A stretch of DNA of 64,000 nt, taken from Catellatospora tritici. GTDB taxonomy: Bacteria; Actinomycetota; Actinomycetes; Mycobacteriales; Micromonosporaceae. The stretch covers positions 496,612-560,611 of the forward strand of contig NZ_JAHRCY010000004.1 of assembly GCF_019083965.1 (NCBI RefSeq). Reading direction: 5' to 3'. The notes under the pieces were generated by a model. It made no database searches, was not told the DNA's origin, and saw nothing but the letters and a program-made list of their open reading frames with translations. Position numbers and translations under genes: made by a program. Positions 31,387 to 40,888 of the stretch are shown here, in pieces (position 1 is the first letter of the stretch; each line of letters starts with the position of its first letter).

Positions 31387-32845
31387 TCCCGGCCAGGACC
31401 GCCAGTAACGGCCACACCCAGCGCAGGTAGCGGCCGTACGGCACCCGCGCGATCGCGAGCCCTCCCATGACCACCGCCGAGGTGGGGATGAACAGGTTCA
31501 TCAGCCCGGAGGCGCTCTGGTACGCGGTGACGACCAGGTCCTGTGGGACACCCAGGAACGACGCCAGCGGCGCCATGATCGGCATCGCGACCGTGGCCAA
31601 CCCCGACGACGAGGGGATGAGGAACGACAGCGGCAGGAACAGCAGGTACATGACGATCGAGAAGGCAGCCTCGCCGACGTCGCCCAGCGCCAGTTCCGCC
31701 CAGTGCAGCACGGTGTCGGTGATCTGGCCGTTGTTCATGATCACGGTGATGCCGCGGGCGATGCCGATGATCAGGGCCACGCCGAGCAGGTCGCGGCCGC
31801 CGTCGACGAAGGCCTCGGTCAGTTCCCCCTCCCGCATCCGGCCCAGCAGCCCGATCAGGATCGCGAACAGCAGGAACGACGCGGTCATCTCCGGGAACCA
31901 CCACCACAGGGTCGGCAACGGAATGCCCAGATCCGACCAGGGGATGACGCCGTACATCATCACGATGAAGGCCAGCGCGAACACGCCGAGGATCAGCTTG
32001 TGGCGGCCGGTCAGCGCGGCGGTGGACGCCTCGTCGGACAGGTGGAAGTGGGCGTCGTTGTCGGCCTTCATGTCGTACACGGCCGAGGCGGCGGGGTCGC
32101 GTTTGACCTTGTCGGCATAGCGCAGCACGAACACGGTGCCGACGGCCAGGCACACCAGCAGGATGATCAGCCGTAGTAGGAAGCCCTGGCTGATCGGGAT
32201 GCCCGCGAAGCCCGACGCGATGCCGGTGGCGAACGGGTTGATGGTGGAGCCGAGCACCCCGATCCCGCAGCCGAGCAGCAGCACTGCCGCGCCGGTGAGG
32301 GTGTCGTAGCCCGCGGCGACCAGCACCGCGATGACCAGGGTGTAGAACGCCAGGCTCTCCTCGGCCATGCCGAAGGTGGTGCCGCCGAGGGCGAACACCG
32401 CCATCAGGATCGGGATCATCCACCGTTCGCGGCCGTGCAGCCGCTGCACCAGCCGGCCGATGCCCGCCTGGATGGCGCCGGTCCGCATCGTTACGCCGAG
32501 GAAGCCGCCGATGACGATGATGAACAGCGCCACGTCGATCGCGCCGAACAGCACGCCGGAGTGGTAGTAGCTGATCTTCCCGGCGGCGTCCTCGATGCCG
32601 TAGAGGCCGTTGATGGGCGCGGTCAGCGAGTCGACGATGATCCGCTGCGGGCTGGCCGGGACCGGGTGATAGGTGCCGGGGATGGGATTGCCGTCGGGGT
32701 CCAGGTCGTAGGTGCCCGCGGGCACCAGCCAGGTCGCGACCGCCATCAGCACGATCAGCGCGAACAGGATCGTGTACGCCGAGGGCAGGGTGAATTTACG
32801 TCGCCTGCCCGCCGGTACGGCCGGGTCAGTGCTCTGTGTCGTCAT
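31346..32845 (-). CDS. YfcC-family transporter of the arginine deiminase operon
   Basis: A 499-residue membrane protein of the YfcC/DcuC-like ion transporter superfamily with about 12 hydrophobic segments. Landmarks are FTLPSAYTILFALIVLMAVA, FFLGVTMRT-like GGFLGVTMRTGAIQAGIGRL, and SFLIPSSSGLATVAMPIMAP. In other bacteria members next to arc genes are proposed to import arginine or exchange it for ornithine or citrulline; that is the most likely job here but is inferred. ATG 32845 follows GGGAGGCGGCG. It overlaps the nhaC-like gene by 20 nt and is the last gene of the operon. Confidence 0.85.
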   Translation of the reverse strand: MTTQSTDPAVPAGRRRKFTLPSAYTILFALIVLMAVATWLVPAGTYDLDPDGNPIPGTYHPVPASPQRIIVDSLTAPINGLYGIEDAAGKISYYHSGVLFGAIDVALFIIVIGGFLGVTMRTGAIQAGIGRLVQRLHGRERWMIPILMAVFALGGTTFGMAEESLAFYTLVIAVLVAAGYDTLTGAAVLLLGCGIGVLGSTINPFATGIASGFAGIPISQGFLLRLIILLVCLAVGTVFVLRYADKVKRDPAASAVYDMKADNDAHFHLSDEASTAALTGRHKLILGVFALAFIVMMYGVIPWSDLGIPLPTLWWWFPEMTASFLLFAILIGLLGRMREGELTEAFVDGGRDLLGVALIIGIARGITVIMNNGQITDTVLHWAELALGDVGEAAFSIVMYLLFLPLSFLIPSSSGLATVAMPIMAPLASFLGVPQDLVVTAYQSASGLMNLFIPTSAVVMGGLAIARVPYGRYLRWVWPLLAVLAGITVVLLALAALLT

Positions 32846-34163
32846 CGCCGCCTCCCGCCGGAGCCGTGCCGAGCGCGCCGCCGGACGGTGCCGGAACCGG
32901 TTCCGGGTCGGCGGTCGGCACCTTGAAGCCGAGGAACCCGTACGCGATGTCCAGCAGCGGGCTGAGGATGTTGAAGAAGCAGAACGGCAGGTACGCCGCC
33001 GTCGGCACGCCGAGCACACCGGAGATGTACGCCCCGCAGGTGTTCCACGGCACCAGCACCGAGGTGACCGTGCCGGAGTCCTCCACGGCCCGCGACAGCA
33101 CCTGCGGGGCCAGCCCCCGCCGGGCGAACTCGTCGCGGAACATGCGGCTGGGCAGCACGTCGGCGACGTACTGGTCGCCGGCGATGACGTTGAGGCCGAC
33201 GCCGCTGGCGTTGGCCGCCAGGATCAGCGAGCCGCGATGGCGCGCCCGCGCCACGACCGGTGCCGTCAGCCGTTGCAGGAACCCCGCGTGCTCCATGATC
33301 GCGGCGAAGGACAGGGCACCGAGGATGAGCCAGACGGTGGTGAGCATGCTGGCCATGCCGCCGCGCGAGAACAGCTGGTCGACCTTGGGGGCGCCGGTGT
33401 TGCTGACGAAGCCGGTGGCCATGGCGCCGAAGACGGCCTTGACGCCGGTCGCGACTGTGCCCAGCGACGGGTCGTCGACGAACGCCCGCACCGCCGCGGG
33501 CTGAGTGAACGGGGCGAGCACGCCCGCGAACAGGGCCGAGCCGAGGATGGCCAGGAACGGCGGGTAGCGGCGTACCGCGAAGTAGACCAGCAAAGCCAGG
33601 GGCAGCAGGCAGATCACGGAGACTCGGTACGAGCGTTCCAGCGCGTCCTCGGCGGCGGCGGTGCCGGCGGCGGTCTCGGGCCGGGTCCGCAGCCCGATGA
33701 TGACGAACGCGACCCCGAGCGTGCCCGTCGTGGTCCAGGAACTGCCGGTGACCATACCGACCACGGCGCAGACCAGCGCGGTGGTGAAGAAGAACCAGGC
33801 CGGGTTGACCAGCTTGATGCCGTAGTCGACGACGGTCGGGATGGTCCCGGCCATGTTCCAGGTGCCGATCAGCGCCCCGACCGCGAGCAGGATGAACACC
33901 GCCCCGATGGCGGAGGTGACCCCGCCGACGGCGGCGTCGGCGACCGCGGCGACGGTGTGGCCGTTCTTGAAGGCGACCAGGCTCGCGAACGCGGCGGCCA
34001 ACAGCAGCGCCACCTGGAGCGGTCCGTCGGTCGCGCCGACGCCGAACAGCACGATCGTGGTGGCCAGCAGCGCGATCAGGACCACGACCGGGGCGAGCGC
34101 GTCGAGCAGGGTCGGCGGCCGGATCGGCCGGTGCGGCAGCGCCGCCTCGGGACCGTCAACCAT
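32826..34163 (-). CDS. NhaC-type Na+/H+ antiporter family protein
   Basis: A 445-residue membrane protein of the NhaC family with about 11 hydrophobic segments. VGMVTGSSWTTTGTLGVAFV and the internal repeat-type TSVLVPWNTCGAYISGVLGV are family hallmarks, as is AANASGVGLNVIAGDQYVAD. It might exchange Na+ for H+, or in this setting serve as an amino-acid antiporter, since some NhaC-like proteins do. Its ATG 34163 overlaps the small membrane peptide gene by 8 nt, and its 3' end overlaps the YfcC gene, so all are co-translated from the arc transcript. Confidence 0.85.
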   Translation of the reverse strand: MVDGPEAALPHRPIRPPTLLDALAPVVVLIALLATTIVLFGVGATDGPLQVALLLAAAFASLVAFKNGHTVAAVADAAVGGVTSAIGAVFILLAVGALIGTWNMAGTIPTVVDYGIKLVNPAWFFFTTALVCAVVGMVTGSSWTTTGTLGVAFVIIGLRTRPETAAGTAAAEDALERSYRVSVICLLPLALLVYFAVRRYPPFLAILGSALFAGVLAPFTQPAAVRAFVDDPSLGTVATGVKAVFGAMATGFVSNTGAPKVDQLFSRGGMASMLTTVWLILGALSFAAIMEHAGFLQRLTAPVVARARHRGSLILAANASGVGLNVIAGDQYVADVLPSRMFRDEFARRGLAPQVLSRAVEDSGTVTSVLVPWNTCGAYISGVLGVPTAAYLPFCFFNILSPLLDIAYGFLGFKVPTADPEPVPAPSGGALGTAPAGGGDDDTEH

Positions 34164-34308
34164 GGTGGGAGTCCGTCGCGGTGGGCTGGCTCAGCCGGCC
34201 GTTGATCTGCCAGCCGTGGTGGTGGGCGATGCCGCGGGCGTACGCCATCAGCATGAAGATCGCCAGGATCGCGACGATGATCAGCAACACGCGCCGGAAG
34301 TCGGGCAT
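34156..34308 (-). CDS. 50-residue single-span membrane peptide in the arc operon
   Basis: A 50-residue protein, MPDFRRVLLIIVAILAIFML at the start: one transmembrane helix (residues 7-24) and a short polar, His-containing tail (GIAHHHGWQINGR ... DSHHG). ATG 34308 lies 12 nt downstream of the arcA stop, and its stop overlaps the start of the NhaC-type gene. This tight fit argues that it is a real gene. A role as a small partner of the transporter that follows is my inference. I do not recognise a named family. Confidence 0.7.
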   Translation of the reverse strand: MPDFRRVLLIIVAILAIFMLMAYARGIAHHHGWQINGRLSQPTATDSHHG

Positions 34309-34319
34309 CGCGGCGCTCC

Positions 34320-35588
34320 TCACAGGGGGTCGCGCAGCAGCGGGCAGGTCATGCAGTGCCCCCCGCCGCGGCCCTTGCCCAGCTCGAAGCCCTCGATGGT
34401 GATCACCTCGATGCCGAACGCGCGCATCTTGGCGATGGTGTGGGTGTTGCGTTCGTAGGCCACGACCACGCCCGGTGACAGCGCCACCACGTTGTTGCCG
34501 TCGTCCCATTGCTCGCGTTCCTGCTGGTAGACGTCACCGCCGGTCTCGACCACACGCAGCCGCCCGACGCCGAGCGCGTCGGCCATCGCCGTGAGCAGGT
34601 CCGGCTCCTCGGTGACATGGAAGCTGCCGGGGCGGCGGCCGGGCCGCAGGCTGATCGCCCGTACGGTCTCGACGACCTTCGGGTAGACGGTGACGGCGTC
34701 GCGGTCGAGCATCGTCATGACGGTGTCCAGGTGCATGTGCGCCCGGTCCTTGCTCATGACCACCGCGATGATCCGGTCGGCGGCGCGCCGGGCGAACAGC
34801 GCCCGCGCCAGCTCCTCGATCATGCGGGCCTGGGTGCGTTCGCTCATACCGATGAGGACCGTACCGTTGCCGATCGGCTGCACGTCGCCGCCTTCGAGGG
34901 TGGCGCGGCCGAAGTCGACCACGTTGAACCGGCCGTCGTCGCCCAGCTCCGGATACCAGTAGTCGAACTTGGCGTCGGCGAACATCGGGTGCGCCCGGTA
35001 GACCGCGGCGACGTTGTACGCCTCCGGGCGCCGGGCGGGCCAGTACATCGGGTTGACCGACACCCCGCCGTAGATCCAGCACGACGAGTCGCGGGTGAAC
35101 AGGGTGTTCGGCAGCGGCGGCAGGATGAACGCGCTGTCGTCCTCGGCGGCGGCCGCCCCGAGCGAGGTGCCGCGGAACAGGCTCAGGTCGAGCTGAGCCT
35201 CACCGACGGTGAGGCCGCCGATGAGGTGCCGGGCCAGCTCCTGTGGTGGCAGCGCGTCCAGGGCGGCGCGGACCGCGTCGACCAGCGACAGGCCGACGGT
35301 GTACTCCGACGCCGACAGCTCGATCATCCGCTGCCGGGCCGGTTCGCTGGCGGCCAGGGTCTCGCCGAGCAGGTCCTGCAGGTGGAAGACCTCGACACCG
35401 CGCTCGCGCAGGCGGGCGACGAACTGGTCATGCTCGTACTGCGCCCGCTCGACCCACAGCACGTCGTCGAAGAGCAGGTCGTCATGGTTGGACGGGGTCA
35501 GCCGCCGCAGGCTCAGGTCCGGCCGGTGCACCAGGACCTTGCGCAGCGTGCCGACCTCTGAGTGGACTCCGAAGCCTTCCATGCTCAC
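34320..35588 (-). CDS. arcA: Arginine deiminase
   Basis: A 422-residue guanidine-modifying enzyme turning arginine into citrulline and ammonia. It opens with [20 protein letters not shown]. Active-site regions are [18 protein letters not shown], the [17 protein letters not shown] helix with the catalytic His, [17 protein letters not shown], and the C-terminal nucleophile in [19 protein letters not shown] 35588 overlaps the arcC stop in GTGA, so coupling favours it over ATG 35582. Gene order arcB-arcC-arcA is intact for the three-step pathway, which yields one ATP per arginine. Confidence 0.96.
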   Translation of the reverse strand: MSMEGFGVHSEVGTLRKVLVHRPDLSLRRLTPSNHDDLLFDDVLWVERAQYEHDQFVARLRERGVEVFHLQDLLGETLAASEPARQRMIELSASEYTVGLSLVDAVRAALDALPPQELARHLIGGLTVGEAQLDLSLFRGTSLGAAAAEDDSAFILPPLPNTLFTRDSSCWIYGGVSVNPMYWPARRPEAYNVAAVYRAHPMFADAKFDYWYPELGDDGRFNVVDFGRATLEGGDVQPIGNGTVLIGMSERTQARMIEELARALFARRAADRIIAVVMSKDRAHMHLDTVMTMLDRDAVTVYPKVVETVRAISLRPGRRPGSFHVTEEPDLLTAMADALGVGRLRVVETGGDVYQQEREQWDDGNNVVALSPGVVVAYERNTHTIAKMRAFGIEVITIEGFELGKGRGGGHCMTCPLLRDPL

Positions 35589-36520
35589 CCCGCTCCTTCC
35601 GTGGCCGTGCCCGCGGCGACCACCTGGGTGCCCGCCCGGCCGTGCACGACGTCCTCGATCCGCGCCAGGCTGCCGATCGCCGCGCGCCTGCCGGTGTGCT
35701 CCACGAACCGCACCGCCGCCGCGACCTTCGGGCCCATCGACCCGGCGGCGAACGCCTGTGGGGACAGCTCACCGGGGGTGACCTGGCCGAGGCGGCGCTG
35801 CCGGTCGGTGCCCCAGTCGAGGTAGACGGCGTCGACGTCGGTGGCCATGACGAACAGGTCGGCGTCGACCTCGCGGGCCAGCAGCTCCCCGGCGAAGTCC
35901 TTGTCGATGACAGCCTCGACGCCGGTGAGGGTGCGGCCGCCAGGGGCATACATGGTCGGCACCCCACCGCCGCCGCCGCAGATGACCACCACGTCGCGTT
36001 CGATCAGCCACCGGATCGGCCGGATCTCGAAGATCCGCTTCGGTTCGGGGGATGGCACGACGCGCCGCCACCGGTCGCCGTCGGGTTTGACGGTCCAGCC
36101 CTTGTCGGCGGCAAGCTGCTTGGCCTGGTCCAGGTCGTAGACGGGACCGACGAACTTGGTCGGGTCGCCGAACGCCGGGTCGGCCGGGTCTACCTCGATC
36201 ATGGTGAGAATCGTGGCCAGCGGCGTCTGCTCGGGCAGCAGGTTGCCGAGCTCCTGCTCGATGACGTACCCGATCATGCCTTCGGTCTGCGCGCCGAGCA
36301 CGTCCAACGGGAACGGCTCGCCCCCGGCGTACGCGGCGCCCTGCAGGGCCAACAGCCCGACCTGCGGGCCGTTGCCGTGGGTCAGCACGAGTTGGTGCTC
36401 GCGAGCGAGTGCGGCCAGCATCGGTGCGGCGGCGCGGACGTTGGCCCGCTGCGCGTCGGCGGTCATCGGCTCACCCCGGCGCAGCAGCGCGTTGCCGCCC
36501 AGGGCCACCACGATCCGCAT
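35585..36520 (-). CDS. arcC: Carbamate kinase
   Basis: A 311-residue amino-acid-kinase-fold enzyme that uses carbamoyl phosphate and ADP to make ATP, CO2 and ammonia. Motifs are [35 protein letters not shown], the long lid segment around [15 protein letters not shown], and [18 protein letters not shown], ending with the [20 protein letters not shown] helix. Length and motifs fit the family throughout. ATG 36520 starts 2 nt after the arcB stop; its stop overlaps arcA. Confidence 0.96.
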   Translation of the reverse strand: MRIVVALGGNALLRRGEPMTADAQRANVRAAAPMLAALAREHQLVLTHGNGPQVGLLALQGAAYAGGEPFPLDVLGAQTEGMIGYVIEQELGNLLPEQTPLATILTMIEVDPADPAFGDPTKFVGPVYDLDQAKQLAADKGWTVKPDGDRWRRVVPSPEPKRIFEIRPIRWLIERDVVVICGGGGGVPTMYAPGGRTLTGVEAVIDKDFAGELLAREVDADLFVMATDVDAVYLDWGTDRQRRLGQVTPGELSPQAFAAGSMGPKVAAAVRFVEHTGRRAAIGSLARIEDVVHGRAGTQVVAAGTATEGAG

Positions 36521-36522
36521 GA

Positions 36523-37524
36523 TCAGTCGCCCAGCGTGGCCACGAGCACGGCCTTGATGGTGTGCAGCCGGTTCTCGGCCTGGTCGAACACGATCGAGTG
36601 CCGGGACTCGAACACCTCGTCGGTGACCTCCAGCGCGTCGAGGCCGAACTGCTGGTAGATCTGCTCGCCAACCTTGGTGTCGCGGTTGTGGAACGCGGGC
36701 AGGCAGTGCATGAACCGCACGTTCGGGTTGCCGGTCCGGCCGATCACGTCCATGTTGATCTGGTACGGCTTGAGCAGCTCGATCCGCTCACCCCACACCC
36801 CGGGGTCCTCGCCCATCGACACCCACACGTCGGTGTAGAGGTAGTCGACGCCGCGCACGCCCTCGTCGACGTCGGCGGTGAGGGTCAGCCGGGCGCCGGT
36901 CTCGGCGGCGATCTCGTGGCAGGTCTTGACCAGGTCCTCGCGCGGCCACAGGTGCTCGGGCGCGCACAGCCGCACGTCCATGCCGAACTTGCAGCCGCCG
37001 ACCATGAGCGAGTTGCCCATGTTGTTGCGGGCGTCGCCCAGGTAGCAGAACCCGACGTCGTGCAGCGGCTTGTCGCTGTGCTCGGTCATGGTGAGCATGT
37101 CGGCCAGGATCTGGGTCGGGTGGAACTCGTCGGTGAGCCCGTTGTAGACCGGCACCCCCGCGTACGCGGCCAGGGTCTCCACGTGCTCCTGGGCTGAGCC
37201 CCGGTATTCGATGCCGTCGAAGGTGCGCCCGAGCACCCGGGCGGTGTCCTTCATCGACTCCTTGTGGCCGATCTGCGAACCGGTCGGCTCCAGGTAGGTG
37301 ACCTGGGCGCCCTGATCGTGGGCGGCGGTCTCGAACGCGGTGCGGGTGCGGGTGGAGGTCTTCTCGAAGATCAGTGCGATCTCCCGGCCGCGCAGCCGGG
37401 GCTGCTCATAGCCGCCGCGCTTGGCCGCCTTCAGCTCGGCCGACAGCTGGAGCAGATAGCGCAGTTCGGCCGGGGTGAAGTCCAGTTCCTTGAGAAAGCT
37501 GCGGTTGCGCAGGTTGAACGCCAT
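36523..37524 (-). CDS. arcB: Catabolic ornithine carbamoyltransferase
   Basis: A 333-residue enzyme. The carbamoyl phosphate site is [13 protein letters not shown], then [13 protein letters not shown], with the ornithine-site [12 protein letters not shown]. In this operon it runs catabolically, splitting citrulline into ornithine and carbamoyl phosphate for ArcC. The [18 protein letters not shown] segment and length are as in ArcB-type enzymes. ATG 37524 lies 21 nt downstream of the P-type ATPase stop, so the ATPase may be the first gene of the same transcript. Confidence 0.95.
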   Translation of the reverse strand: MAFNLRNRSFLKELDFTPAELRYLLQLSAELKAAKRGGYEQPRLRGREIALIFEKTSTRTRTAFETAAHDQGAQVTYLEPTGSQIGHKESMKDTARVLGRTFDGIEYRGSAQEHVETLAAYAGVPVYNGLTDEFHPTQILADMLTMTEHSDKPLHDVGFCYLGDARNNMGNSLMVGGCKFGMDVRLCAPEHLWPREDLVKTCHEIAAETGARLTLTADVDEGVRGVDYLYTDVWVSMGEDPGVWGERIELLKPYQINMDVIGRTGNPNVRFMHCLPAFHNRDTKVGEQIYQQFGLDALEVTDEVFESRHSIVFDQAENRLHTIKAVLVATLGD

Positions 37525-37545
37525 GGCGAGTGCCTCCTCGACCGG

Positions 37546-40305
37546 CTAGGCCGGTGCCTGCGCCGGCTCGACCGGGACCGGCAGCGTGTGGTGGGCGCCG
37601 CGCCGCCGCAGCACCAGCTTGATGAGCTCCTCGACGACCAGCAGCGTCAGCGCGATGGCGATGCAGATCAGCCACTGGTTGAGGTTGAGCCAGCTGGTGC
37701 CGAAGATCCTGCGGAGCGGTTCCAGCGCGGTGACCGCGATGATCGCCAGCAGGGCGAAGCCGTAGCGGCGCAGCTGCGCGATGCCCGGGACCGCGTCCCG
37801 GTCGAAGATCGTGTTGACCTGGTCGCGGGAGAGCAGCCCGCCGACCAGGTGGAACAACGACAGGGTGGTCAGCAGCATGGTCGCGCCGACGACCGGCCCG
37901 CCGTGGCCGTGCCCGATCTGGTACGCCGCCAGCGACCCGACCGTCATCACCGCACCCTGGATGCACAGCCGCACCCAGTTCGCCGCCGACAGCACCGGGG
38001 CACCGACCGGCCGCGGTGGGCGGTCCATCAGCCCGCCGGTCGGGTTGTCGAAGCCGAGCGCGATCGCGATCGGGATGTCGATGACCATGTTCAGCCACAG
38101 GATCTGCAGCGGGTTCAGCGGCGCCCCGGCGGCGATGTTCAGGATGCCCGCCCCGATGAAGATCGCAATGTAGGCGACCAGCGTCGACATCTGGAACCGC
38201 AGGTACTTGAGCAGGTTGTCGTAGAGGGAGCGGCCGTACTCGACGGCACTGACGATGGTGGCGAAGTTGTCGTCGGTGAGGATCATGACGGCGGCCTCCT
38301 TGGAGACCTCCGTCCCGGTGATGCCCATGGCCACACCCATGTCGGCGGCCTTGAGCGCGGGTGCGTCGTTGACGCCGTCGCCGGTCATCGCCACCACGTT
38401 GCCGCTGGCCTTGAGCAGCCGGACCAGGCGCAGCTTGTCCTCTGGCGCCACCCGCGCGATGACGCCGATCTGCGGCAGCTGGGCCAGCAGCTCCTCGTCG
38501 CTCATCGCCGCGAACTGGGTGCCGGTCACCGCGCGTCCCTCGATGCCCAGCTCCGTGGCGATCGCGGCGGCGGTGGTGGCATGGTCGCCGGTGATCATCC
38601 GGACCCGGATGCCCGCCTTGCGGCACTGCCCGATCGCGGTCTTCGCCTCCGGGCGCGGCGGGTCGACGATGCCGACCATGGCGAGCAGGGTCAGCTCGCG
38701 CACCTGCTCGATCAGGTTCGCCGCCGGGTCGAACGCCGCCGGGTCGAAGTCGCGCTGGGCCACCACCATCACGCGCTCGCCCGCGGCGGCGATGCGGTCG
38801 TTGGCGTCCAGGGCGAGTTGCCGGTTGTCGTCGGTGACCGGCACGATCGTGCCGTCGGGGTCGCGGTACGAGCCGCTGCGCGAGATGAGCACGTCCGGAG
38901 CGCCCTTGACGTAGCAGCGGATCACCGGCTGCCCGCCGTCGCCGGTCATCCGGTGGAACGTGGCCATGAACTTGTAGTCGGAGTCGAACGGCACCTCGGC
39001 GATGCGCGGGTACGCGGCGCGGGTGTCGTCCAGGTCCAGGCCGCCCTTGGCGCCGAGCACGATCAGGGCACCCTCGGTCGGGTCGCCGATCAGGCTCTCC
39101 CCGTCCAGCACCGCGTCGGCGCAGAGCACCATCGGCAGCAGGTACGGGTCCAGGTCGATCCGCAGCCCGCCGACGTGCTTGATCTCGCCCTCGGTGCGGT
39201 AGCCCTCGCCCGTGACGGTGAACCGGTGCTTGCCGGGGATGGCCAGTTCCCGGGCGGTCATCTTGTTCAGCGTCAGCGTGCCGGTCTTGTCGGAGCAGAT
39301 CACCGACGTCGAGCCCAGGGTCTCCACGGCGGGCAGCCGCTTGACGATGGCGTTGCGGCGGGCGATCTCGCGGGTGCCGATGGACAGCAGCGCGGTGACC
39401 ACGGCGGGCAGGCCGGTCGGGATCGCCGCCACAGCCAGCGCGACACCGGTGATGAACAGGGTGTCGAACGACTCGCCGCGGGCCAGGCCGATCAGGATGA
39501 CCAGCACCAGCGCGATGCCGGCGATCGTCGCGATGATCTTCGAGAGGCTGTCGAGCTGCTTCTGCAGCGGCGTCTTGTCGGCCTCGGTCCCGGCGAGCAG
39601 ATGCGCGATGTGGCCGATCTCGGTACCCATGCCGGTCGCGGTCACGATCATCTCGCCGCGGCCGCGGGTGACCGAGGTGTTCATGTACGCCACGCTGGTC
39701 CGGTCGCCCAGCGGCACGTCGCCGCCGGGGACCGGGTCGGCGCTCTTGGCCACCGGCAGGCTCTCCCCGGTCAAAGCGGCTTCCTCGATCTCCAGGGTGG
39801 CGGCGACGGTGATGCGGCCGTCGGCGGGGACGCGGTTGCCGGCCTCCATGAGCACGATGTCACCGGGGACCAGCTGCTCGGCGTCGATTTCGACAGCCTG
39901 GCCGTCGCGGCGTACCCGGGCGACGGTCTTGAGCATCTGCGCCAGCGCGCGGACGCTCTCCTCGGCCTTGGCCTCCTGGCGCAGGCCCACCACGGCGTTG
40001 AAGACGGTCAGCCCGACCAGCACCAGGGTGGTGCCCCACTCGCGGGTCACGAGTTGGTTGACCACGGCCGCCGCGAGCAGCACGATCTGCATGAAGTCGC
40101 GGTACTGGCGGATGAAGGCGGCGAACGCCGACTCCTTCTTGCCGCCCGCGAGGCGGTTCGGCCCGTGCTCGGCGAGCCGCTCGGCGGCCTGCGCGGCGGT
40201 GAGGCCGCGCTCAGGCTGGACCTCGAACGACTGGGCGACGTCCGCGGCGCCACGGCTGTACCACAGCGCCAGGTTTCCCGCACCGGCCTCCCGGTCCAGC
40301 TCCAT
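37546..40305 (-). CDS. P-type cation-transporting ATPase (P2A-like, altered ion site)
   Basis: A 919-residue P-type ATPase. In order: N-terminal cation domain (RGLTAAQAAERLAEHGPNRL), actuator TGES in EEAALTGESLPVA, phosphorylation motif CSDKTGTLTLNK, nucleotide domain with KGAPDVL, and hinge MTGDGVNDAPALKAADMGVA; about ten membrane helices. It resembles PacL/CtpF-type Ca2+ ATPases, but the M4 motif PEGLP reads PTGLP and the M5 residues matching SERCA Asn768 and Glu771 appear to be Thr and Ala, while the M6 Asn/Asp (WLNMVID) are kept. The transported ion is therefore unclear. It ends 21 nt before arcB. Confidence 0.88.
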   Translation of the reverse strand: MELDREAGAGNLALWYSRGAADVAQSFEVQPERGLTAAQAAERLAEHGPNRLAGGKKESAFAAFIRQYRDFMQIVLLAAAVVNQLVTREWGTTLVLVGLTVFNAVVGLRQEAKAEESVRALAQMLKTVARVRRDGQAVEIDAEQLVPGDIVLMEAGNRVPADGRITVAATLEIEEAALTGESLPVAKSADPVPGGDVPLGDRTSVAYMNTSVTRGRGEMIVTATGMGTEIGHIAHLLAGTEADKTPLQKQLDSLSKIIATIAGIALVLVILIGLARGESFDTLFITGVALAVAAIPTGLPAVVTALLSIGTREIARRNAIVKRLPAVETLGSTSVICSDKTGTLTLNKMTARELAIPGKHRFTVTGEGYRTEGEIKHVGGLRIDLDPYLLPMVLCADAVLDGESLIGDPTEGALIVLGAKGGLDLDDTRAAYPRIAEVPFDSDYKFMATFHRMTGDGGQPVIRCYVKGAPDVLISRSGSYRDPDGTIVPVTDDNRQLALDANDRIAAAGERVMVVAQRDFDPAAFDPAANLIEQVRELTLLAMVGIVDPPRPEAKTAIGQCRKAGIRVRMITGDHATTAAAIATELGIEGRAVTGTQFAAMSDEELLAQLPQIGVIARVAPEDKLRLVRLLKASGNVVAMTGDGVNDAPALKAADMGVAMGITGTEVSKEAAVMILTDDNFATIVSAVEYGRSLYDNLLKYLRFQMSTLVAYIAIFIGAGILNIAAGAPLNPLQILWLNMVIDIPIAIALGFDNPTGGLMDRPPRPVGAPVLSAANWVRLCIQGAVMTVGSLAAYQIGHGHGGPVVGATMLLTTLSLFHLVGGLLSRDQVNTIFDRDAVPGIAQLRRYGFALLAIIAVTALEPLRRIFGTSWLNLNQWLICIAIALTLLVVEELIKLVLRRRGAHHTLPVPVEPAQAPA

Positions 40306-40364
40306 GGCCGCTCGCTTTCTGGTGACCGGACCGCCCGTGGGCTGACAATAACGGCAAATCTGAC

Positions 40365-40382
40365 TAGACAGTCTTAGACGGT
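40365..40382. promoter_or_regulatory. Direct repeat TAGACRGT upstream of the ATPase-arc genes
   Basis: TAGACAGT (40365-40372) and TAGACGGT (40375-40382), repeated with a 10-bp period, one helical turn. They lie 60-77 nt upstream of the P-type ATPase start in the only AT-rich stretch nearby (about 40341-40420). This spacing suits a response regulator binding as a tandem dimer. No match to the DosR palindrome is seen. Confidence 0.35.
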
Positions 40383-40490
40383 GTACCGGTTAGAACAACA
40401 TATTCCTGGCACCTAACACCCGTAGTGGATATGCGAAGACCCACCGCAAACCGACAGCTGCGATCGGTCACTGCCCGGGTCCGGGCGTAC

Positions 40491-40537
40491 ACGACGGGAG
40501 CGGCGGGCCGTTGGCACCGGCCCGCCGCTCCCGTCGT
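40491..40537 (-). terminator. Terminator of the SHOCT operon
   Basis: A perfect 20-bp stem (40491-40510 with 40518-40537) and a 7-nt loop, beginning 11 nt past the stop of the SHOCT gene on the minus strand. It separates that operon from the P-type ATPase promoter. Confidence 0.85.
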
Positions 40538-40547
40538 CAGGTACGGA

Positions 40548-40865
40548 TCAGCTCGCCAGGATCGCGTTCTTCTGCTGCTCGAACTCGGCCTCGGTCAGGA
40601 TGCCCTGCGCTTTGAGGTCGCCGAGGGTCTTCAGCTGGTCCAGCTTGGCCGTCATCGGGTCCCCGCCGGCAGCCGGTGCGGCGGCCGGGGGCGGCGGCGG
40701 TGCCGCGTACGCGGCCTGCTGCTGCGCCTGCTGTTCCTGCTGGTAGGCCTCCGCCTGCTCCTGCTCGGCCCACCGGCCCGCCTGGCGGCGCGACACGCGG
40801 TTGGAGACCGCCGTCGCGGTGCCCGCGATGACCGCGGTGCGCGCGACTCCCCGTAGAAGTCCCAT
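40548..40865 (-). CDS. SHOCT-domain protein
   Basis: A 105-residue protein. Residues 1-30 are a basic, weakly hydrophobic segment (GLLRGVARTAVIAGTATAVS) that may contact the membrane, 31-70 are Gln/Ala/Pro-rich and disordered, and the C-terminus is a SHOCT helix pair (KLDQLKTLGDLKAQGILTEA, then EFEQQKNAIL). SHOCT is a short oligomerisation or membrane-linked module found at protein C-termini. ATG 40865 is the start, 23 nt after the DUF6325 gene. It is the last gene of a likely operon with DUF6325, the debranching enzyme and SCP2. Confidence 0.85.
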   Translation of the reverse strand: MGLLRGVARTAVIAGTATAVSNRVSRRQAGRWAEQEQAEAYQQEQQAQQQAAYAAPPPPPAAAPAAGGDPMTAKLDQLKTLGDLKAQGILTEAEFEQQKNAILAS

Positions 40866-40888
40866 GATCACTCCCCGTCTCGATTGGC

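Noticed and set aside
29082..32423. 1100-codon minus-strand frame across the reductase, FMN and antiporter genes
   Set aside because: It runs antisense to three well-supported plus-strand genes and shows only low-complexity composition; the part that overlaps the YfcC gene is out of its frame.
37264..40377. 1000-codon plus-strand frame opposite the P-type ATPase
   Set aside because: Antisense shadow with His/Gln/Arg-rich composition; the ATPase on the minus strand has every family motif.
40306..40440. DosR-type hypoxia box upstream of the ATPase-arc genes
   Set aside because: No palindrome of the GGGACT-N-AGTCCC kind is present; only a direct repeat TAGACRGT and a loose GACT/AGTC pairing were seen.
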